Assembly (NCBI RefSeq): GCF_042477335.2
Contig: NC_091255.1
Span: 48,896,501 to 48,960,500, forward strand
Direction: 5' to 3'
DNA from: Ovis canadensis
Taxonomy: Eukaryota; Chordata; Mammalia; Artiodactyla; Bovidae
Length of the DNA: 64,000 nt
The notes under the pieces are model-generated. The model did no database searches. It was not told the origin of the DNA and was given only the letters and a program-made list of their open reading frames with translations. Positions 21,263-33,200 of this stretch are shown here, one piece after another (position 1 is the stretch's first letter; each line of letters starts with the position of its first letter). Position numbers and translations under genes: made by a program.

Positions 21263-24200
21263 GTAGGTCGTCCTTCCACTCGGCTATCCCAAAACCTGAA
21301 TGCATACTTAGGGCTTCCTGGTGTAAGACATATGGTGTGGGAAGATGGAGACTGAATAAATAAAGTCTGTCTTCCTCAATTAGTTCTGATTCCTGAGAAG
21401 TCCTCTTAGGACCATAATGGCTCGTCTTGGCTTTCCTGTCCTGGTTCAGTCTAAGTGGAGCTCTGAGCAGGTGGCATCAGTGTTTCTTCCCTGTTAAACT
21501 ATTTGTGACATAAAGGTCGGTGTGTCCTTTCTCTGTGCCCCAAAAGAGACTTACCTAGCTAGTTTGTTTCAGTACTAGGACTAGAACTCAGGCCTGCCAA
21601 CTTCTGTTTTTTTTTTCTTGTAAGTTTTGGGTTTTAGACATTTTGCTTGAGAATATGTGTGAATCCCCTTTGAAAACCTCATTTATGTTGGTTGTGCCGG
21701 CTCTTCATCGCTGCGTGGGCTTGTCTCTAGTTGTGGTGAGCAGGGTCTCCTCTCTAGTTGCGGCGCTCGGCTTCTCATTGAGGGGGCTTCTCTGGGGGAG
21801 CATGGGCTCTAGGCTTGAGGGCTCAGTAGTTGTGGCACGTGAACTCGGTGGTGGTGATTCCTGGGCTCTAGAGCACTGGCGTGACAGTTATGGCTCCCGG
21901 GCTTCGTTGCTTAGAGGCACGTGGGATCTTCCTGGAGCAGGGATTGAACCCATGTCTCCTGCCTTGGCAGGCAGATTCTTTGCTACTGAGCCACCGGGGA
22001 AGCCCTGGATCCCCTTTTCAGATGAAGCCCAATAAGTAAAGTAGGTAAAAGCAGAACTGCTCTTGATAGAGTAGAGTTCAAAGATCCACAGTTATCCTGG
22101 GATCCCTGTGGCCTTTAGGTTACGGCGCTGCATTGTTCTTCATCATTCCCTCATAGCCTTTTCGCTGGGGGCTTAGTGTGTGTCAGAGACTCGGCTGACT
22201 ACACTTTAGAAAAGCCACATAATTCTACTCTATACTTTAATTTTCTCTATACTTTTTAATTTTCATTTTTTTAAAACATTTTTTGTTGTTTTTGGCTGTA
22301 CCACTTGACTTGTGGGATCTTAGTTCCTTGCCCAGGGATTGAACCTGTGCCCTCAGCAGTGAAAATGCAAGAGTCCTAACCGTGGGACTGCCAGGGAATT
22401 CCCATATAAGAGCTTATATATTGCTTGACTCTCCACACGAATTTATTTCACGAATTTATTCAAAAATTAAAAGAGGAAATACACGGATAAGCAAAAAGAA
22501 GCAGATAAAAATCATCTGTGATCCTGTCAATCTGACATGAAACAGTTTCTGCTTTTAAGGGCCCCCAGTATAATGAGTGAGACAGAGAAGTCGACAGACA
22601 AAATCCATGCTATGCAGAGATAAATGGGGCCACAAGAAGGGCACCTCACCAGTGGTCGAAGGAGAGGAGGCAGCCATAAGAGGAGCTTCTGGGGGGAGAT
22701 GATACTGAGCTGAATCTTGAAAGATGAGTAGAGTTTAGCCAGAAAAGGGTGAAGGTAGGCACTTGGAGTTGCTTGACTGGCATCCTCCTCGTTGTTCTTC
22801 TTGGTTGAACTTTTAGATTACTTTCAGCTTTATGCTACTGTTTGTTCCTGTTATTATCTTTGTGCACTGCTCCAGTTATTTTCTTCAAGTTAATTTCTAG
22901 AAGTAGAACTCTTGTGCTAGACTTTTGTGCTATTTTTTGGCTGTGCCTCATGGCATGTAGGCTTCCTACGTGGCTCAGTGGGTAAAGAATCCACCTGCAG
23001 TGCAGGGGACGCAGGAGGTTTGATCCCTGGGTCGGGAAGATCCCCTGGAGGAGGGTGTGGCAACCCACTCCAGTGCTCTTGCCAGGAGAAATCCCATCGA
23101 CAGAGGAGCCTGGAGGGCTCACAAAGAGCCCTGGGGTCACAAAGAGTTGGACAAAACAGCGACTGAGCATGCAGGCACGCACACGTGGCATACAGGAGCT
23201 TAGTTCCATGACCAGGGATCAGACCTGTGCCCCCTGAAGTGCAAGCACGGAGTCTTAACCGCTGGACCCCCAGGGAAGTCCTGTGCTGGACTCTCCTGAA
23301 TCCTGTGACCACCATAGGGCAGATTTTTGTTCTGTACATTTTTTTTTAACATCTTCAGTGTGCCAGGCGCTATACAGGCAGTGCCTTCACAAAGCTAACA
23401 AACTCTTTTTGTAACTTTAACCTTAACCAATATCATAGGTAAATAATAATACTGTTTTACATTACATTTTTTAAAATTGTTATAGTTGAAGGTTTTTTCT
23501 TTTCATATTTGCTGGCTCTTTTGACTTTCTGTACCCCGTATTGTTCATGTGTGTGTGCTAAGTCGCTTCAGTCATGTCTGACTGTTTGTGATCCTATCTA
23601 TGGACTGTAGCCCGCCAGGCTCCTCTGTCCATGGGGTTCTCCAGGCAAGCCACTGGAGTTGGTTGCCATTTCCTTCTCCAGGGGATCTTCCCAACCCAGG
23701 GATCAAACTCAAGTCTCCTGCATTTCCTGCTTTGCAGGCAGATTCTACCTGCTGAGCCGCCTGGGAAACCTCAGTACTGTTCATAATCTTTCTTGCTTAT
23801 TATCCTATTGATTTCTGAGTTATCTTGTTTGTTAATGCTGTATAGATTTAGAGCACTACCTTTGTTTCTATCATATGTTACATTTGTCACTGATAATTTC
23901 TCCTTCCAGTGTGTTATCTGCATATTATATTCCTAAGTGAATAATCTGTAATAAAGAAATCTGTTGGTCTTTTCCTGTATTTTGGTTGTCTTGATAGGAA
24001 GTCCTTCCCCTTACCTATTTTTTTCCATATAGTACTTCTGTGGGTTTATTTTTTTACACTTAAAATTTTTAATTCAGCCAGAGTTAAGCCCTAAGGTAGG
24101 TATTTAACTTTATTATTTTTTTCTGAAAATTAACCACTTGTTGGACTTCCCTGGTATTCCAGTGGTTAGAGCTCTGAGCTTTCACTCCAGGGGGCTCAGG

Positions 24201-27200
24201 TTTGAGCCCTAGCCAGGGAACTAAGATCCTACATGCCCCATGGTGCATCCTCCAGAAAATTAATCACTAGTTTTTAACACCTTGTATTTAATAACCTATC
24301 CTTTCTGCACTGATGAACTGTACTTTCATTTTTTCTTATATAGATCTGGACCTGCTCATGGAGTGTCTGTTTTGTTCCATTAATCTAGGTGTCTGTCCTT
24401 GCGTTCTTATTATAGTTGGTCATAGGACTATTTCAAGATTTGAATGAGATCATGAAAGTAATGTGCTTATTATTATTAGCACAATGCTTCTGGTATAGTA
24501 GGGACTCCATAAATGTTTGCATTGATGATGATGATACCATACAGGTAAGCATCTGACGCAAGCCTAGTACATAGGTGCTCTGTTAGCATTGGTGCAGGCC
24601 TCCTCTCAGAAGCCTCTAAGTAGGAGGGAGAGCTGTCCCTTCACTAAAGGGCAGCATGAGAAAAGGGTGTGAGAAGGGTGTCATTTGGCACACGTACCTT
24701 ATCAGGCTAGACAGGCATTGCATGGAATCCAGTTTGCCAAAGACATTTATCCTGAACTTGTGATGAAGAGGATATTGAGGGTGAGCTCCTGTCTCCCTCT
24801 TCCTTCAGGCAAACACTGAGCCGCCCAAGCTGAGTAGAGATGAGCAGCGGGGTCGAGGCGCCCTCTTACAGGACATCTGCAAGGGCACTAAGCTGAAGAA
24901 GGTGACCAACGTTAATGATCGGAGCGCGCCCATCCTCGAGAGTGAGTCTAAGCTGCATCGCCTTGCGAGCCGCCAGGACCCCAGGGTCGGCCTGGAGACT
25001 CGGCCGGGCTGTCATGTTTATTGTTGGATCTTGGGTGGGAGTTTCGTGTTAGGGTGTTCTGTGACTGTCTTCTCATCTGTACCTTTGAATGCCTCAGAAA
25101 TTTCTTTTTGACCTTTGAGACACATTCTTGGGGTCTTAAGCCTCCCGTCTCCTTCTATCTCTCGTGCTTGTTAGGGAACATTCTTGGCTTTTCTCTGAGG
25201 AAACCACCATAGTCCTGAAAACCGATAAGCTGATTGCTGCAAGGGTTCTTGCTGGAGGGCCTCTGGGGAGCTGGCTCACACCTAGGTCCCAGAGCCGTCA
25301 GCCCCTGACCATCTGGGACTTGGAGAGGAGAGCTTAGAGAACTCTCTCATCCTGGCTACCCCTGTGCCCTAAATAAAGGAAGATTGGCTTCTCGTTCTTT
25401 TCACTCTCTCTCATCACAGCCCAGAGTTTCATCCCCATGCCTACTTGAAGCTGTGGAGCAGAGAGGCTCACTTTCTGTTTTCAGTGGAAGGACAAAAGCA
25501 GTGGCGGTTTGCAAATTAAAGCCCAGGGAGAAGGACGGGTTTCTCCTCAGGACTGACTTGGTCACCAGCTCAGAGCACACGTGAAATGACAATCCCAATG
25601 GTGTGCTTTCCAGAACCCAAAGGAAGCAGTGGTGGTTACGGTTCTGGAGCAGCTGCCCTGCAGGCCAAGGGAGGTCTCTTCCAAGGAGGAGTGCCGAAGC
25701 TGCGCCCTGTGGGAGCCAAGGACAGTTCAGGTATGTGGTAAGGACTTGCTTAGGGTATTTCCCAAGTGCCTTTGTTTTTGACTGATCCCAAGCGGGACCC
25801 CTGGAAATCAGGAACACGGTAGAGGTGCAACAGAGAGGAGTGGGAGCAGGGGAGGAGTGACAGAGTAGAATAAAGCAGAAGCTGAGGGATTCGGTGAAAG
25901 TGCGTTCAACTGGCAGCAGTAGTATTTGTTGATGGACCTGGAGCCTGAAACCAGGTTAAAGCCCAGAACTGTACCTGCCGCCATGCAGGTTGCGCAGAGG
26001 GGGCGGGGTGGCACGGAGATAGCTCCCCACCGTGCGCCTGGCTCTGTTGACCTGGTGCTGCCTGCTGTATTTGCAGAGAACCTGGCTGGTAAGCCAGCCC
26101 TCCAAGTCCCCAGTTCCCGAGCTGCTGCCCCGAGGCCTCCAGGGACCACAGCCAGCGGGCGTCCTCAAGATGACACAGACAGCAGCCGGGCCTCACTCCC
26201 AGAGCTGCCCCGGACGCAGAGACCCTCGTTACCGGACCTCTCTCGGCCCAGTCCCACCAGCAGTACCGGGATGAAGCACAGCTCCTCCGCCCCTCCTCCA
26301 CCTCCCCCGGGGCGGCGTGCCAACGCCCCCCCCACGCCCCTGCCTATGCACAGCAACAAAGCCGTGGCCTACAACAGAGAGAAACCCCTGCCGCCCACGC
26401 CTGGACAGAGGCTTCACCTGGGTCGAGAGGGACCTTCTGCTCCACCCCCAGTCAAGCCGCCTCCTTCCCCTGTGAATGTCAGATCGGGACCAAGTGGCCA
26501 GTCTCTGGCTCCTCCTCCGCCGCCTTACCGCCAGCCTCCTGGGGTCCCCAATGGACCCTCCAGTCCCACGAATGAGTCAGCCCCTGAGCTGCCACAGAGA
26601 CACAATTCTTTGCATAGGAAGACTCCAGGGCCTGCCAGAGGCCTGGCGCCTCCTCCGCCCACCTCAGCCTCCCCCTCTTCACAGAGTAATAGGCCACCTC
26701 CCCCAACCCGTGACCCCCCCAGCCGGGGAGCAGGTAAGTGCCTGGAAGTACCTTGTGTTTCCCCTCATACCCAAACTGAGTCTCTCTTCCTTTTCACCCT
26801 TCTCACCAAAGCTGTCCTTCAGTGACTGAAGTGAGTACTCATTGGACAGGTTTATTAGTGCCTTTTTACATGTCAGATTCTGTTGTTAGGGAAACAGCAA
26901 TAAATTTAAAAAAGACAAAAAATCCTGTTCTGAACACTGAGGAAAATAAGTTAATAGGAAAAAAAAAATATATATATATATATGTATGTATGTATGTATG
27001 TATAAAGAAAACAAGCCTAAAAATATATATATATATATATATAAACACATAGTATATAGATGCTTTAGAGAAATATGAAGCAGAGAAAGGAGATGGGATG
27101 TACTGGAGTGGGGATGAGGTAAGACTTAAATTGCGGGGATGAGGGTAAAAGGGTCAGGGAAGGCCTCACTGATAAAGTGACAGTTTGCAAAGACCTGAAG

Positions 27201-30200
27201 AAACTGAGGGAATGCACTAAGCGGGCGTTGAGAGCAGCGGATGCTCAGGCCCTGAGACTGGGGACAGCAGGGAGACCGTTGTGGCAAGACCAGGACACGC
27301 GAGGGGACAAGCGGCAGGACGTGGCGGTCAGAAAGCTAGATTCCGTGAAAGAGTTGCCGAGGACTTTGTGAAGACTTCAGGTTTTACTCCGTGTGAGATG
27401 GGGAGCCAGTGGGTCGGGGGGAGGATGGGAACGTGGAAGTAGCATTGATCTACCTTTTGAAAAGGTCACTGGACCCTGTGTTGGGAAAGACCACAGGAAG
27501 ACAGAGGGGCCAGGGAGAGCACTTAGGAGGCTAGGGCAGTGAACTGGGTGTATGGTGTATGGGTGGGTCACAGCAGGTTTGGGGAAAGATCAGTGTTCCA
27601 TTTTTTTTTTGTTTTGCTTTTAAATATCTATTTATTCGGCTGCCTCCGGTCTTAGTTGCGATGCGTGGGCTTCTCTCTAGCTGTAGCTCGAGGGCTTCCT
27701 TGCCCCACACCATGTGGAATCTTAGTTCCTTGAACAGAGATCGAGTCCCCTACATTGGAAGGTGGATTCTTAACCACTGAACCACTAGGGAAGTCCTAGG
27801 TGTTCAGTTTTGAATGTCAAGTTTGAGACCTGAGAGGAAATCATGGATTGACGATTGGCTCTGAGACTCTGCAGTTCAGGGGGATGGTGTGGGCTAGAGA
27901 GGGGAATTTGAAGAATTTTGAGAACTACGTGCTGGGGTGAGACCACCTGGGGAGTGAGTTCATTAAAGGAGAGGAGAAGTCTGGGGCATGAGTCTTTCCT
28001 GTATATAGGAGAGGCCGGAGCAATGAGAGTACTAAGGCAGAGGAAGCTGAGAAAGGGCCTGGAGTGAGGAAGAAAGGAGCAATGCCGAGAGTAAGGGGAA
28101 AGTCCGAGATAGAGTCAGTGAGCACCCGGGGCCTGTGCCGCAAGTGGGTCAGGTAAGTTGAAGGCTGAGAATGACACTGGTCTCAGCAACACCAAGAGTC
28201 ATTTTGAGGATCCACAAACTACCCTTGTGAGTAGTTTTAGTGGAGTGCGGAGGAGAGAGTGAAGTGAAGTCTGCTTGGATTGGGTTCAAGCATGCGGGAA
28301 CAGGAGAGGCCTTGATGAAGACAGCAGTAGATGTCTAGGGAGTTTGCTGTAAGGGGAGAGGGCTGCAGCTATGCGGAATGGTTGCTGGAGGAGAATGTGA
28401 GATTGAGGGTTGATCCCCCTGCCCCAAGCTCCAAGATGGGAGAGGTTTCAACATCTGTTTGGACGCTGATGGAATGATCCTGTAGGGAAGGGGAGATTGC
28501 CTGGGTAATCCTCAGGGAGGCAAAAAGGAATGAAATCTGATCCACAGGTCAAGGGTTGGCCTTAGGTAAGAATTCAGATAGTTGTTCTGGGTAGCAAGAG
28601 GGATGACTGAGCATATAGGCAAAGAAGCAAGTGGGTAGGTAGGTGTAGTGGTGGGAGCATGTGGAAAGTTTCTTCTGTGGTTTTTTTTTTTTTTTGGTTC
28701 TATTTTCTTGGTGAGTTTGAAAGCACGGACATCTGTGAATGTGGGTAAGGAGTTAGAGATTTGAGGAGAGAAAAGAGGGCATGAATTAGCCATCGGGGAG
28801 CACGGGTGAGTGAGTGAAAGAGGGAAGTGTGCTGCGATGACCGGTGAGGCGGAAGGCTCACTGCAGCTTGGGGGCCACATGTTTCAAGTGAGATTCATCA
28901 GCTCAACGTGCCTTCAGCTGCGTCTCTGCCAGTCCTGAGTCGGGGCAGAGTTGTAATTAACCAGGTTAGCGTTTTGTAGGCATGTGTGACCGTGAGGGAG
29001 AGTGGGGCAAGGGAGGTAAGGGGGTGTGTTAGGGAGTGATTGTCACAAGGACCATGCTGCCAAACTGGGTGAGGAGAAGATTCAGGAACCTTTGAAAAGG
29101 TGGAAGAGAAGGGTTCTATGGTGTGACGGTGAGCTCTGTGGACTCCAAATCAAGCGAAAATGTGGAAGAAGTTGTGTCATCTTTCAGAACAGCCCAACTG
29201 AACGTAGAGAGTGAATGAGACTCTGACAGCTCTCTGGAGCCTTCTTAGTGTTCTGTAGTGTTAGTCGCCCAGTTGTGTCCAGCTGTTTGCAATTCCATGG
29301 ACTGTAGCCTGCCGGAATCCTCTGTCCACGGAATTCTCCAGGCAAGAATATTGGCGTGGGTTGCCGTTCCCTTCTCCAGGGGATCTTCCCGACCCTGGGA
29401 TCGAACCTGGGTCTCCTGCACTGAAGGCAGATTCTTTTACCATCTGAACCACCAGGGAAGCCCTTCTTAGGCCCAGGAATTTTGGCTCCCATATTCTGTT
29501 GTATCAGCTCCCCTGGTGGCTCAGTGGTAAGCAGTCTATATGTCAATGCAGGAGACCCAATCCCAGGGTCAGGAAGATCCCCTGGAGAAGGAAATGGCAA
29601 CCCACTCTAGTATTCTTGCCTGGGAAATCCGATGGACAGAGGTGCCTGGCAGGCTACAGTCCATGAGGTCACAGAAGAGTCAGACACGACTAAAGAGACT
29701 AAATAGCAACAATTCTTTTGTATCACTGGGCTTTGAGCCGCACCCTCCACAAATGGCTTTTGAACTTTGGCTTTTGACACCCCACATGTATAGGTGAAAT
29801 CATCGAATAGGGAGGTTTGTCACCAGGAAGCATGTATTAAAGGCCCATTAACCTTTAACCATTAACCATGCTGCTTGACTACGTACAGAGACATCTGTTC
29901 TGGGGGCTGACCATCAGGTGGTCACACAGGAGCCTAGTACATGGCCAGCTCTGTGTCTCCCTGGCTTTAGCCGTAAGGATAGAGTCCCAACCTGACCTTT
30001 GATTTTACAAAGTTTTGGTTAAAAAAATTTTTTTAACTAAAGAATTTTTTTTAATGACCCTTTATCTGAGCCAGAGCCCATGTCTTTCCCCTGCTTCTAT
30101 TCCTGGTTGGGTTTAGAAAATGTAATTTCCGTGGGTTGAATTGAGTCATTTTAAATGTCTGTAGAATTCTTGCTTCCCACTTCTCAGTTCTTTCTTTGTG

Positions 30201-33200
30201 ATTTCTTTAGAATATTGTGAAGTTATGAGTCTTGTTCTTCTATTAGCCATCACCAACTTTGAAGCCTGCCATAGGCCTTGGCCTACTTTCTGCATCAGTA
30301 ACCAGAGCAACAGTTCTTAAAAATGATACTCTGAAAAAAAAAAATTCAGATATTTTAGTCAGAGATCTTTTGAGTATTGGCTCCATTTGTTTGTGAGATT
30401 GGGCCTATCACTCTGATTTCTGAGTTTGTTTCCTGATCTGTAAAATGATATTCATAGTACTTTCAGAGGTGGTTGTAAATAAAAGGATGCATAGAAGTGC
30501 TTTATAAACTGTGGTGTGCTGGTGAGTTTAGTGGTTTTATGCAAAGGGCTTCTGGGTAGTTTTCATGGACTTATTTCTATTAATTAATCATACTATGATA
30601 ATGCTAACATGTTATAATGTACTTTTGTTTCTTTATGAATGATTTAACATTTGAAAGAATAAAAAGGCAAAAGAATATGTAAAAAAGGCAAAAGGAGTCT
30701 TTTGCCTTGCCCAGGGTGCTTAAAGACCAAAAATATCCCTTCTTATTGGTCCATAAAGTTTCTTTTTGAATTTTTCCTCTGTAGAGTAAAACACTATTTT
30801 GAAGGACATTTTTTTCTTTTGAAAAGAATCAAGGATGGAGTGGGAGGTTGGGTTTAGTAGATGTAAGTGCAACATTGTAAATCAGCTATGTCTGTGTGCT
30901 CAGTCCTGTCCAGCTCTTTGCCACCCCATGGACTATAGTTTGCCAGGCTCTTATGTCCATGGACTTGTCCAGGCAAGAATATTGGAGCAGGTTGCCATTC
31001 CCTACACCAGGGGATCTTCCCAACTCAAGGTTCGAACCTGGGTCTCCCACAGTGCAAGCAGATTCTTTACCATCTGAGCCACCAGGGAAGCCCTGCTTCA
31101 GTTTAAAACAAAAGAATCAATAACATTATGCTTTACTCAAAATTAGGTTTATCTTGGATTACAAAAGTTGATCTTCCCACCCTGAGGTTTCTTTTACACA
31201 CTGCTTGTCTCTTGAGGTCATTGGATTCCAGCTCTGTCACTTGAAGTAGTCTTAAAACTGGATGTGACAAACAGCAGAACCTGGTCAGGATTACTGTCCC
31301 TGAGCTAAGCATACCAAGCAGGTGGTTCTTCGTGCTCCATTTTGCCTGTCCAGGTTGGCTCTCATCACTGCCACCTGCTCACAACCTCACTGGTATCCTT
31401 TTGAGCCTGGCTGATGCTGTCTACTTTACTTGCCCTATCCCCACCAGGGAGTCTGGGTAGACACAGATTTCCAGGACCCTAAGAAATCTGACCTGCCTCT
31501 TGAGAAACCTATATGCAGGTCAGGAAGCAACAGTTAGAACTGGACATGGAACAACAGACTGGTTCCAAATAAGAAAAGGAGTACGTCAAGGCTGTGTATT
31601 GTCACCCTGCTTATTTAACTTATATGCAGAGTACATCATGAGAAATGCTGGGCTGGAAGAAGCACAAGCTGGAATTAAGATTGCCGGGAGAAATATCAAT
31701 AACCTTTGCATATATATATATATATATATATGCAGATGACATCACCCTTATGGCAGAAAGTGAAGAGGAACTAAAAAGCCTCTTGATGAAAGTGAAAGAG
31801 GAGAGTAAAAAAGTTGGCTTAAAGCTCAACATTCAGAAAACTAAGATCATGGCATCTGGTCCCATCACTTCATGGGAAATAGATGGAGAAACAGTGGAAA
31901 CAGTCAGACTATTTTTTTGGGCTCCAAAATCACTGCAGATGGTGACTGCAGCCATGAAATTAAAAGACACTTACTCCTTGGAAGGAAAGTTATGACCAAC
32001 CTAGATAGTATATTCAAAAGCAGAGACATTACTTTGCCGACAAAGGTCCATCTAGTCAAGGCTATGGTTTTTCCAGTAGTCATGTATGGATGTGAGAGTT
32101 GGACTGTGAAGAAAGCTGAGTGCCGAAGAATTGATACTTTTGAACTGTGGTGTTGGAGAAGACTTGAGAGTCTATTGGACTGCAAGGAGATCCAACCAGT
32201 CCATTCTAAAGGAGATCAGTCCTGGATGTTCTTTGGAAGGAATGATGCTAAAGCTGAAACTCCACTACTTTGGCCACGTCATGCGAAGAGTTGACTCATT
32301 AGAAAAGACTCTGATGCTGGGAGGGATTGGGGGCAGGAGGAGAAGGGGACAACAGAGGATGAGATGGCTGGATGGCATCACCAACTTGATGGACGTGAGT
32401 TTGAGTGAACTCCGGGAGTTGGTGATGAACAGGGAGGCCTGGCGTGCTGCAATTCATGGGGTAGCAAAGAGTCGGACACAACTGAGTGACTGAACTGAAC
32501 TGAAGAAATCTGAGCATGAGGGAAATGTTTTAAGGATGACCTGAAAGAGCTTTGGTTTGAGCAGATTTGGTATGAAAACAGGGTTCGGAGATCTGCTGGG
32601 AGGTGTTAAGGAGGTTTCTCTTTAATTATTATCTCTAATGGACACTGTCCATGCTTACACAGACCTTGGAGATTGAGGGAGAGTTTACATTCTGAGTGTG
32701 TTTTGTGGGAAGCTAAAACTGACATTTACTGGGCCTACAGTGCCAGACTCCTTGTCTATAAGCATCAACCCATTACTGTTTCATGCTTAACTACAGTTAC
32801 TCTATAGACATTCTGGCAGTAATTCAGGAGGAATAATATATACTCTTATTATTAAGACAATGTTATTTGTTAAGCAAAGTAGTCTCTCTATGTACTGTGT
32901 AAGTAACAACTTCTTATTGGGCATAGCCTAGGTACCAAAAGACATACCTCCATCTCACTGGGTTATACATTTGTTGGGGAGGTAATTAATACTTGTGGTT
33001 ATTATGAAAAGCAGTATGTAGCAGTTTTCTTACTATGAAAGAGTAGGCGCGTTCTGGGTCTGTTAGATCTGTGACCTTAGATAAATAGCCAGAGTCCCCG
33101 TTTCTTCATTTATGCAATGCAGTGGGGATAGTGCCACATACTTGTACAGGGCTGGCTACAAGAAGTTTTGAAGATTAGTTCACCGGCTCAGTTGTTGTGG

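Larger units (their letters stand above)
21135..24833 (+). other. Upstream ORF overlapping the WIPF2 start (spliced)
   Basis: An ATG at 21135-21137 opens a 50-codon frame that runs through 21262, across the exon 2/3 junction and to a TGA at 24831-24833 in exon 3. It overlaps the main frame, 65 bases upstream and out of register with it. Its context is poor (T at -3, A at +4), while the WIPF2 ATG has A at -3. Leaky scanning would therefore favour WIPF2 while allowing some inhibition. Translation is not shown by sequence alone. Confidence 0.45.
26830..28900 (+). repeat. L2-like LINE 3' region, interrupted by a SINE and microsatellites
   Basis: Phrases such as GGACAGGTTTATTAGTGCC, GAAGGCCTCACTGATAAAGTG and GAGACCACCTGGGGAGTGAG are typical of old L2-type sequence, mostly purine-rich and without frames. 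The assignment is firmer for 26830-28050 than for the rest. Confidence 0.5.

Noticed and set aside
25808-26706. Long open frames on the minus strand opposite WIPF2 exon 5
   Set aside because: GC- and proline-codon-rich coding sequence creates antisense frames automatically. No known protein or splice structure is visible.
25926-26825. A 299-codon open frame covering WIPF2 exon 5 and intronic flanks
   Set aside because: It is the exon 5 frame extended by chance into introns 4 and 5. Clear splice sites at 26077 and 26733 and phase continuity support splicing. Retention of intron 4 would stop soon after exon 4 (TAA near 25738).
31500-32493. Reverse-transcriptase-like frames as a possible host gene
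   Set aside because: They belong to a 5'-truncated, frame-broken BovB insertion with target duplications, not to a domesticated gene.
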